Of a DNA stretch of 64,000 nucleotides, positions 39,834 to 47,139 are shown in pieces. The DNA is from DASYDU01 sp050248495 (GTDB taxonomy: Bacteria > Planctomycetota > Planctomycetia > Pirellulales > Lacipirellulaceae). The translations under genes were made by a program, and so were the position numbers. The notes beneath the pieces are model-generated. The model was not told the DNA's origin. It searched no databases and saw nothing but the letters and a program-made list of their open reading frames with translations. Where the stretch lies: the NCBI GenBank assembly GCA_050248495.1, contig JBFWSG010000011.1, positions 67,436-131,435 on the forward strand, in the 5' to 3' direction. Within the stretch, counting starts at the first letter, position 1. Each line of letters opens with the position of its first letter.

Positions 39834-41804
39834 CTAACTCTTTCGCCGCCGGCCGCCGGCGACGCCCAACAAGGCGGCCAGCATGAGCGCGCCGCTCGTC
39901 GGCTCGGGGATCGGGTGACCGGCAAAGTAGCTCATTGCCATTCGCCAGGCATCGGGGCCGACGATGTGACCGATCCGCCGGCCGGCAAAGTCGTCCGCCG
40001 GCGGGTGAATGCCGCCGGTGAGCCGCGACAGCGAGGCCTGGTCAGAGGCGTCGAAGTACGTGGCCCACTGCAGTGTGAGATCCTGCATCGGGCCATATTC
40101 GAAATTCAGCCCCGAGCCCTGCTCGACAACGTATTCACCAATGCCGCCTGGGAAATATTCCGAACCGGTGAGCTCAGTCAAAATCTCCGCGCCCGTGCGG
40201 CTGTACGTCGAATGGCCCGAAACGTATCCGGGAAACGGCGGCGTCACAAAGCTGATCAATTGGTAGGGCATCCAGTTCTCGGCCAGGATCCAATCGACGC
40301 CGCTGATCTCCGAGGGATCGTCGAACGGCGCGACGCCATCGATCGCGCCCTCCCAGGAGCGAACGGCAATCTTGCCTTCGCTGCCGGCCAGGAGTTCGTG
40401 CCGCTCGCCGGGAGCGGTCGTCGCCGCCGTGACTACTTCGACCAGCCCAGGCACAAGCGGCAAACCGTCTGGGTTGTAAGATGGACCACTAGGATCGGAT
40501 GACTGGCCCAGCGAACCCATGTAGCGGATGAAAGAAATCGGCCGCGACGAGTCGTAAACCCCCTTGTGATTCCAGGCGGCGATTGCCGCGTCGTGTAGGC
40601 CGCCGTTGAGTGCGAACATGCTCTTCACGTCCCATTCGAGGTCGTTCACCACCGGCCCCGAACCGCCGATCCGCTTCTCGATGCCGAACTGCTCCATGCG
40701 ATCGGTCACATAGTTGCGGATTTCGTTCCAGTGTCCGGGCGGTGCGGTCGAATGGGGCCCGTCGGCCCAGAACTCGGAGATCACGCGATCAAAGTCGGCC
40801 CGCAGAGCCATCTGCGGCGCGTAGGGCTGGCCGGTGTACGGATTCACCGCGTAGCCGACCTGGTCATAGCTCTCGGTGAACGGCGCGTTGGGCGTGTTGC
40901 CGCGCGAGGCCGGTGAAATGTCCATCATCACACCGTCGTTCGGATCGAGTTCCGCGGAGAGGCGTATCATCGTGATCGCGTCGGCCTTGAATTTGTCCTC
41001 GTTCGGCCGCGTATTGAGTCCCGGCGGCATCCCTTGATCGTGATAGACGCCGTTGGCGCTGCGGTCGGCGGCGGTCATGGCAAACGGCGCCACCTGGCCC
41101 CAGAACGGAGTCAGGTTCTTTTGCGTTGCCTCGTTGATCGGCCGGCCGAACTGGTCGATGCGGTTGCCGAGGAAGTGGAGCGGTTGCCAGCGATTTGGGT
41201 CGTTCATCGGCGCGCCGGGCAACTCGAAGGTGAGCGGCGGATTGACCGGCGTAAATCCGGGCGGATTGGCGTAGTTGCCCGTTTCGTTCGAGCCATCCGC
41301 GAGCGCCTGGTTGATCACCGCTTGCGCTACGCGGTTGCCCACTGCCGCCGGCGAGTTGCCAACCGTGGACGTGAAATTCGGATCGTAGCCCAACTGCGAC
41401 ATCTGAAAATCGAGGTCGACGGCCGTTTCGCTCCGCCCCGGCCCGATGCCCGCCGGTCCCGTGACGAAGCGGTGCTTGATCAGGTTGTAGGCCGCGTAGC
41501 TGACTGCCTCGTCGCGCGCCGACTCGACATCCGCCGCCGAGAGCTTCTCGTGGTAGATATACTGTGTCGCCGTCGGATCGTAGGCCGCCCAGGCATCGTA
41601 CATCGCGGTGGAGAGATGAAACAAATTGCGGGCGTGCACGGTCGGCCGCGCCGTGTCGATGCTGATCGCATGCAGCAGCTGTTCATTCCACTGGCGAGCA
41701 ACCGACGAATCGGCATTGGCTGGCGGCGGCGTTACAAATAGAAGTACCAGCGAAACACTTGCGAGGTAATACCGCTTGGTGTCAATCCAATTCAATTTGC
41801 CCAT
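39834..41804 (-). CDS. Secreted vanadium-haloperoxidase/PAP2-superfamily protein with PEP-CTERM signal
   Basis: 656 residues with a signal peptide (YLASVSLVLLFVTPPPANA). All three active-site motifs of vanadium haloperoxidases and PAP2 phosphatases are visible: KGVYDSSRP (KxxxxxxRP, near 414), GYVSGHSTYSR (SGH, near 529) and SRLTGGIHPPADD (SRxxxGxHxxxD, near 590). The long helical N-terminal half fits haloperoxidases better than small phosphatases. The tail IPEPTSGALMLAALLGVAGG RRRKS-like end is PEP-CTERM. It would oxidise halide with H2O2, or hydrolyse phosphate; sequence cannot decide. The downstream FG-GAP gene starts 14 bases after its stop, so they are co-transcribed. Confidence 0.85.
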   Translation of the reverse strand: MGKLNWIDTKRYYLASVSLVLLFVTPPPANADSSVARQWNEQLLHAISIDTARPTVHARNLFHLSTAMYDAWAAYDPTATQYIYHEKLSAADVESARDEAVSYAAYNLIKHRFVTGPAGIGPGRSETAVDLDFQMSQLGYDPNFTSTVGNSPAAVGNRVAQAVINQALADGSNETGNYANPPGFTPVNPPLTFELPGAPMNDPNRWQPLHFLGNRIDQFGRPINEATQKNLTPFWGQVAPFAMTAADRSANGVYHDQGMPPGLNTRPNEDKFKADAITMIRLSAELDPNDGVMMDISPASRGNTPNAPFTESYDQVGYAVNPYTGQPYAPQMALRADFDRVISEFWADGPHSTAPPGHWNEIRNYVTDRMEQFGIEKRIGGSGPVVNDLEWDVKSMFALNGGLHDAAIAAWNHKGVYDSSRPISFIRYMGSLGQSSDPSGPSYNPDGLPLVPGLVEVVTAATTAPGERHELLAGSEGKIAVRSWEGAIDGVAPFDDPSEISGVDWILAENWMPYQLISFVTPPFPGYVSGHSTYSRTGAEILTELTGSEYFPGGIGEYVVEQGSGLNFEYGPMQDLTLQWATYFDASDQASLSRLTGGIHPPADDFAGRRIGHIVGPDAWRMAMSYFAGHPIPEPTSGALMLAALLGVAGGRRRKS

Positions 41805-41900
41805 TAGTTCGCCTATCAATCGCAGGTTGCCAATCACGTTGCCCCACTTCGACGTATCGTATCACCTCCTTGAATTCTGGGACGTTTTTCGGTTGTCGCC

Positions 41901-42335
41901 TTATTTCTTAGCTGGCATCGGCTCCAGAATAAATTCCAAATCGTCCACGTCGCCCTCGATCGTGACATGGTGCGGTGTGGTTCGGGCCTTGTTGAATTTC
42001 GGGTCAATCCGCGAAGAACTGGAATTCGTGCCGTCCGCCAGGACGGAGAACGTCACATCGTACTTTCCCAGGAAAACGCCGTCGCCGGGCTTGCGGGTAT
42101 ATGCCTCGAAGTGGCCGTCTTTCTCGATTTCGGCGCTCGCCGCTTTGCGAACCTGCGCCGAGCTGTCGGCCGCCGGCTGGAATCGCACCACCGCGACGGC
42201 CCCGCTCGGCACGGTTCCATCTGCGAATCGGACTCTGCCGCGGACTTGAGCGGTGCCCGCCCGCTTGCCGCAGCCGGCCGCGATTGCGATGAACGCAGCG
42301 AGTAGAACTAGGCAAAATTTCGACCTGCCTGCCAT
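41901..42335 (-). CDS. Small lipoprotein with beta-sandwich domain
   Basis: 144 residues from ATG 42335, with GGAG six bases upstream. The lipobox AIAAGC gives an N-terminal lipid-modified Cys. The mature part (VRGRVRFADGTVPSGAVAVV, EAYTRKPGDGVFLGKYDVTF) is a transthyretin/carboxypeptidase-regulatory-like beta sandwich, the type commonly encoded beside DUF1559 genes in planctomycetes. It lies 45 bases downstream of the DUF1559 gene on the same strand. No enzymatic residues are seen; probably structural at the outer membrane. Confidence 0.75.
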   Translation of the reverse strand: MAGRSKFCLVLLAAFIAIAAGCGKRAGTAQVRGRVRFADGTVPSGAVAVVRFQPAADSSAQVRKAASAEIEKDGHFEAYTRKPGDGVFLGKYDVTFSVLADGTNSSSSRIDPKFNKARTTPHHVTIEGDVDDLEFILEPMPAKK

Positions 42336-42380
42336 GTGCTCCGACCCTTTCGTACACATTCTCTGCCAGTTACAAGTCGT

Positions 42381-43496
42381 TTAAAGCGATGGACGCTCGG
42401 AGTCGGCACTGCAGATCATGAAGTCCCAGGGGCTGCCCCATTCGCCGTCGCTGCCGCTGGTCTCCACGTCGTCGCTGATGAATTGCACGCTGCCGTCGCA
42501 CATCGAGATATGCGCCCCGCCCACGTGGGAGCTGCGGACAGTCGCCTGATCGGCCGCGCCTCCCGTGTTGCAGGCCATGCATTCGTCTCGGGCTTGCGTG
42601 GTTCCACAAACGTCGCTGTAAATGTCGTCGGCGGCCGGATAACAGGCATTGGGGCCGTTGTCGTCTCCCGCTGAACCGAATCGGGCCAATAAACTCGCTC
42701 CGGCGTGGCCCATTGCCCAGACTCCGCGCGAGTCCTTGTCGGTAAGCCCGGCGCGGATCTCTCCGATCAAAATCGTCTTGGTCGTGCCATCGGTGATCCG
42801 CGCGATTTTTACCGAGAGGTTTGGTCCCATCACGCCGCGGCGATAATCGCTGCGCCAACCATCGTCGGCCGGCAGAGAACCCCCTTCCTCAGGCCCCGTG
42901 GTGCAGGCGGAGATTCCATCATTATCGCCGTTGTATCTGCCGCATCCGCCGCCACCGATGTAGTTGTTGCCGGAGTTGCCTGCGTAATTACCCCGCGCCC
43001 AGTTATCGCCGTGTGGCGTCACTTTGCCGTTGTAGGGAGTCTTGTTGTACCCGTCGGTCGGGCAAAGCAAGACGGGGATCGAAGTGCTCCGCGCCAGCTT
43101 GCGCTTTTCCTCCACGGTCGTGGTACCCATCGTATTGATGACTACCGGCAACGTCTTCAACTCGAATTGGTCATAGAGAGCCTGCTCTTCCAGGTAGGGC
43201 AAGACGCGGATGATCCAGTTCGGCCCGTATTCGCCGAGCGCCGTGTTAGCGACCTTGCGGTATTTGGCCGGATCGAAGCTCATGCCGATGGGGAACGCCT
43301 TGGCCGCGTCGTGGTAATTGATTGCTGCCAGCGCGACATTCTTGATGTTGCTCTGGCACTGCGAGCGACGAGCGGCTTCGCGGGCGGCTTGAATCGCCGG
43401 CAACAACAAGGCCACCAGAATGCCGATGATGGCGATTACGACCAACAATTCGACCAGCGTAAAAGCTTGCCGCAAGGGACGCACATCAGCGCTCAT
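42381..43496 (-). CDS. DUF1559 prepilin-like protein
   Basis: 371 residues. The start RQAFTLVELLVVIAIIGILV is a type IV prepilin/pseudopilin cleavage and helix motif, continued by the planctomycete-typical LLPAIQAAREAARRSQC. The DUF1559 end SHVGGAHISMCDGSVQFI contains the H-x9-DG motif. ATG 43496 gives a six- to ten-residue leader, right for prepilin peptidase processing; the frame extends further upstream but lacks a leader there. Genomes of this phylum hold many copies; the function is unknown, probably a surface fibre or secretion pseudopilin. Confidence 0.9.
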   Translation of the reverse strand: MSADVRPLRQAFTLVELLVVIAIIGILVALLLPAIQAAREAARRSQCQSNIKNVALAAINYHDAAKAFPIGMSFDPAKYRKVANTALGEYGPNWIIRVLPYLEEQALYDQFELKTLPVVINTMGTTTVEEKRKLARSTSIPVLLCPTDGYNKTPYNGKVTPHGDNWARGNYAGNSGNNYIGGGGCGRYNGDNDGISACTTGPEEGGSLPADDGWRSDYRRGVMGPNLSVKIARITDGTTKTILIGEIRAGLTDKDSRGVWAMGHAGASLLARFGSAGDDNGPNACYPAADDIYSDVCGTTQARDECMACNTGGAADQATVRSSHVGGAHISMCDGSVQFISDDVETSGSDGEWGSPWDFMICSADSERPSL

Positions 43497-43680
43497 TGAA
43501 TACTTCCTCACTCCGCTACGAATCACGCCATTTCCACTTGCGCAAACCGCGGGGAGTCGCGCCGCCACGCAGAGCGGCGGCTCCCCGCGTGCTCCCCTAG
43601 TTTCAATTCCTCGGTCGCCAAAGTCCTGAGACAAAAGCGTCCCCAGACTTGGTGAGCGAGGTCGGGCTGTTTGCCGGCCG

Positions 43681-44766
43681 TTAGCGCTTCCGCGCCGCAG
43701 ACAAACCGATCAGGCCTAGCAACACCACGATCAGGCTGCTCGGCTCCGGAACCACCGCGGCACTGAGAGCTCCCGCCCCGGCAGCCCCAAAATTCGTCTT
43801 CCACACGTTGAAGTCCGCGGCGTCGACGCCATTCTGACCGTCGCCATTGCCGCCGATTGCCGACTCATCGGGCGCACCGAGGTGGTCGCGCCAGACGGTG
43901 TAGTCGGCGGCATCGACATGCGTGTCGCCGTTAAAATCGCCGGGCTGTCCCGCGCTCGCCACGGTCACCGAAAAATCGGTGAACACCGCCCCGTCGTCGC
44001 CGCCGAAATAGATCTTCGACGGCAGCGTCGGCCAGCCATTGACGACGAACGCTCCATCGTCGTACCAATTTGTCAGGTCGTAGATCGGCGTGGTGGCATC
44101 GGCCACGAATGGCCCGCCCGCGTAGTCGACATCGATCTGGCCGAACCAGGTTTTGGCGGCAGCGTCGAGCGTCATCCGCAAGCGGTGCGTGCCGGCATTG
44201 GCGCCGACCAGGCTCGGCGTAGGCACAGCACACCAGTCGTTGTTGGTGCACGGCGCGGGATTCTCCCAGTCGCCGCTGATGCCCTGTGCACCATTGCTTT
44301 GGAAGACGCCATCGCCCGCCGTGAGGAATAATGTGGGAGCGCCGGCAAAGTCGGGCGTGCCCCAGTTGGATATCAGGCCGGAACCCATCCCCAGCCAGAA
44401 CTGATCGCTCGACAAGGGATCGGAAGTTACTGACACCTCGGCGACGTAACTATCAAATGCATAGTTGTCGATCGTCCGCATGTAATTGCGGCCGCCGTCA
44501 CCGGCGAAATCCTTGCCGAAGGTTGCCCCGTTCGCCGCGAAAGACACTCGGGGGTCGACGGAAAAATCGTCTGCCAGCCCATCGGTGCTGGCGAACTCGA
44601 ATCCCGCCGCTGCCGCTGCCCCTTGCAGGGCGGCTTCGTTCGACGTGCCGCTGAATCCTTTCAACGAGTTATTGATGGAACCGGCCGCCAGTGCGCTGGC
44701 GGCTGCCGCCTGCAGCACAAGCAACGTCGCCGTGCACCGAATGCCATTAGTCGTGAACCGTCTCAT
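43681..44766 (-). CDS. Secreted PEP-CTERM protein with dockerin repeat (paralogue 1)
   Basis: 361 residues: signal peptide (LLVLQAAAASALA), a beta-sandwich domain of about 230 residues (GFSGTSNEAALQGAAAAAGF, FAGDGGRNYMRTIDNYAFDS, FGGDDGAVFTDFSVTV), a dockerin-type pair (GDFNGDTHVDAADYTVWRD, DGQNGVDAADFNVWK) and a PEP-CTERM tail (VPEPSSLIVVLLGLIGLSAA). ATG 44766 has AAGGAG ten bases upstream; ATG 44790 is the alternative. It is a tandem paralogue of 44872-45753, which lacks the dockerin. The fold resembles concanavalin-like binding domains. The ligand is unknown. Confidence 0.8.
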   Translation of the reverse strand: MRRFTTNGIRCTATLLVLQAAAASALAAGSINNSLKGFSGTSNEAALQGAAAAAGFEFASTDGLADDFSVDPRVSFAANGATFGKDFAGDGGRNYMRTIDNYAFDSYVAEVSVTSDPLSSDQFWLGMGSGLISNWGTPDFAGAPTLFLTAGDGVFQSNGAQGISGDWENPAPCTNNDWCAVPTPSLVGANAGTHRLRMTLDAAAKTWFGQIDVDYAGGPFVADATTPIYDLTNWYDDGAFVVNGWPTLPSKIYFGGDDGAVFTDFSVTVASAGQPGDFNGDTHVDAADYTVWRDHLGAPDESAIGGNGDGQNGVDAADFNVWKTNFGAAGAGALSAAVVPEPSSLIVVLLGLIGLSAARKR

Positions 44767-44871
44767 GAGTCTGCAACTCCTTGTCGACATGAACTCGGCG
44801 GCGGGCCGGCTTGCGGGCCCGCCGCCGTCTGCTCATGCACTATCAACCATCCCCACGCCCCGCCCGTTCAA

Positions 44872-45753
44872 TCAGACACGCCGCCGTCCGCAGGCAGCCG
44901 CGATGGCTGCTCCCCCCAGCAACATCACCACGGACACCGGCTCCGGCACCACGCGAATCACCAGATCGCGGAACACCGCGCCGTCGTCGCCCCCGAAGAA
45001 GATCCGCGACGGTTCGCTCGGCCAGCCGTCGGCTGCGTACAGCGATGTCGTCACGATCGGGAAATTGCTGGAGACCGCATCCGCCACAAAGGGCCCGCCA
45101 GCGTAATTTAAATCAATTTCGCCAAGCAACTGACCGTTGTTCGCGTTGAAGGTCATGCGAAACCGATGCGTGCCGGCATCGAATCCGGGCACCGTCGTGT
45201 CGCCGAAATTGTTCATGTCGTTCTGCGTGCGAAACCGCGTGAACTTGTCGTTCTGCGGCTCGGGCCAGAACGAGGCCGACGAGAACTGCGTGCTCCAGTC
45301 GGGAGTGCCAAACAGTGCCCGATCGCCGGCGCCCAAACCGATGAAGACCGCTTTGTTGTCGTCGTTTTCAAACGTGACTTCGGCCACAAAACTCGTCGTC
45401 GCATAATCGCTATCGTTGGTCCGCATGTAGTTGCGGCCGCCGTCGCCGGCGAACAGCGCGCCGAAGTGGGCGCCGCTGCTGTCGAACGTCACCGTGTCGT
45501 CGCTTTGTTGTTCAATAAAATCGTCGGACGGATCGTCGGGCGTTCCGTTGTCGTTGTTGCCGAAAAGCGGGCCGGCGGTGCTGTAGAAATTGAGCCCCGC
45601 GGAGCTGACCGCCGCTTGCGTGCCGGCCTGGTTCGAGTCGCCCGTAAAGCCGGCGAGCGAATTGGAAAGATTAGACGCGGCATTTGCCGAGAGCGTCGCT
45701 GCGAGAGCCGCGCCGCCGCAAACACATGCCAAACCGAACTTGGTCCACCTCAT
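44872..45753 (-). CDS. Secreted PEP-CTERM protein (paralogue 2, no dockerin)
   Basis: 293 residues: signal peptide (VCGGAALAATLSANA), the same beta-sandwich domain as its neighbour (NSLAGFTGDSNQAGTQAAVS, FAGDGGRNYMRTNDSDYATT, FGGDDGAVFRDLVIRV), and directly a PEP-CTERM tail (VPEPVSVVMLLGGAAIAAAC). GGAGG lies nine bases before ATG 45753. Shared blocks such as DAGTHRxRMT and DxxYAGGPFVADA show that the two genes arose by tandem duplication. Here the dockerin was lost, or it was gained by the other copy. Confidence 0.8.
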   Translation of the reverse strand: MRWTKFGLACVCGGAALAATLSANAASNLSNSLAGFTGDSNQAGTQAAVSSAGLNFYSTAGPLFGNNDNGTPDDPSDDFIEQQSDDTVTFDSSGAHFGALFAGDGGRNYMRTNDSDYATTSFVAEVTFENDDNKAVFIGLGAGDRALFGTPDWSTQFSSASFWPEPQNDKFTRFRTQNDMNNFGDTTVPGFDAGTHRFRMTFNANNGQLLGEIDLNYAGGPFVADAVSSNFPIVTTSLYAADGWPSEPSRIFFGGDDGAVFRDLVIRVVPEPVSVVMLLGGAAIAAACGRRRV

Positions 45754-46521
45754 GAGAACTTACCTCCACAGTGTTGAACTACTGGTGAATCATTCCTCTT
45801 CTGCCGGATGAACTCGTGCTGCCGAACGATCGCCTGTTGCTGCCGGCGGCTCCGGCGGGGAAATGGGGGCCTGAAGCCCGGGTCCGCGCCCACGAGCAGT
45901 GCGTATTTCGCCACCGTTTGGCAGGAAAACTGCCACGACACGAAAACCGCCTCGACAGGAAAAATGAAAAGACTCCGCCGGGAACCCAATGCCCGACGCG
46001 CGCCGCACCGCCTTCCCAATCCGGCCGCGGCCGGATGCAACCCCAATGCGCCCACCTGCTTAGGAACAGCAGCCACCCGGAATCGGCAGCTACCGCCACG
46101 CTGAAAAAAGACCGCCCAAATCGACTAGACCACGCCAATCCACGTGGCCACACCCCATTCGGCGACGCGTTTTGACGATCCGACTCCCATATCCGTTGGG
46201 ACTTCGCGATGTGAACGAAAAAATGTGCCGGGGGCAAATTTTGTGCAAAATGCAAGGCGTCATTCGGACTTTATGTCGCCAACGCACACCTCGGCTGCCC
46301 CCAGACCGCACACTGTCGGCTCGCGATCCCAGACAATCCCATTCCATTGCGGTGAGACGAGCCGGGCCGCCGGGCCAGCGGAGCCTCAATTTGCCCATTC
46401 TTCGGTTCACTTTTTGACTCGCCGTGGTATTTGTATGGACGGGAGAGTTCACGGATCGCGGACACGGTGGCGGCGGCTGAAGCGCGGTAGCGGCGCTTCG
46501 CTGTGGAGGTTGGGTGTCTCG
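45754..46521. other. 768-base divergent intergenic region
   Basis: No gene is supported. It separates the divergent PEP-CTERM and ECF sigma genes and should hold both promoters. The sigma frame is open back to 46144, and an ATG at 46435 could give a longer sigma factor, but that extension is Arg-rich and unlike the family. ATTTTGTGCAAAAT (46238-46251) is a small inverted repeat in an AT-rich patch and may be a regulator site. Confidence 0.4.
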
Positions 46522-47085
46522 ATGGGCGGAATTACGACAACCGACAAATCGGCCGACGACGATCGGGAAGACCGCGTCGCGGAGTTCCTCGAACTGTATT
46601 CGAGCCACTATCCGCGGCTGCAGTTTTACGTCACGGCGCTGTTGCCGACGGCCAACGATGCCAGCGACGTGCTGCAAGAAACAAGCATGGTGCTCTGGCG
46701 AAAGTTCGACAGTTTCGAAATGGGCACGAATTTTTTCGCCTGGGCCTGTAAAATCGCCCGATTCCAAGTGATGAAGTACCGCGAACGGCAGGGCCGCTCC
46801 GCGCGGTTGTTCGATACCAGCCTGTTGGAAAAGCTTGCGGTCGAAGCCTGCGACGAACGCGTCGTCGGCGCCGTGCCGCTGGCGGCCCTGGAGAACTGCC
46901 TGGGCAAGCTCTCCGAAAGCGACCGCTCGCTGATTCGCCGCCGCTACCAGCCAGGCTCCACTGTCCAGCAGCTCGCGGCCGATATCGGTCGCACCGCCAA
47001 CTCGGTGTCAAAATCGTTGGGCCGGATTCGCCGCGTGCTCCTGGAATGCATCGATCGCACGGTGGCCTTGGAGGGGCGCGAATAA
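46522..47085 (+). CDS. ECF-type sigma factor paired with FecR-like gene
   Basis: 187 residues. Region 2 (VAEFLELYSSHYPRLQFYV, NDASDVLQETSMVLWRKF, FFAWACKIARFQVMKYRER) and region 4 (KLSESDRSLIRRRYQPGSTV, QQLAADIGRTANSVSKSLGR) belong to the planctomycete/verrucomicrobial ECF group encoded before FecR/LamG proteins. ATG 46522 is chosen from protein alignment length; GGAGG lies about 12 bases upstream. The next gene starts 54 bases downstream and is the probable regulator or anti-sigma factor. Confidence 0.9.
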   Translation: MGGITTTDKSADDDREDRVAEFLELYSSHYPRLQFYVTALLPTANDASDVLQETSMVLWRKFDSFEMGTNFFAWACKIARFQVMKYRERQGRSARLFDTSLLEKLAVEACDERVVGAVPLAALENCLGKLSESDRSLIRRRYQPGSTVQQLAADIGRTANSVSKSLGRIRRVLLECIDRTVALEGRE

Positions 47086-47139
47086 TATGCCTCGGTTTGA
47101 CTGGAATCGGCGACGACGGGCGAAAGGAGTGCCCCAATA

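Noticed and set aside
39821..39925. Longer N-terminus for the FG-GAP protein from ATG 39925
   Set aside because: It would overlap the haloperoxidase gene by about 90 bases and adds a basic stretch without signal-peptide character.
45808..46175. Small plus-strand frames in the 45.8-46.2 kb gap
   Set aside because: Arg/Pro-rich composition typical of chance frames in GC-rich DNA; no start signal.
46144..46521. Upstream extension of the ECF sigma gene to 46144
   Set aside because: The added residues are Pro/Arg-rich and do not match sigma factors; the factor is complete from 46522.
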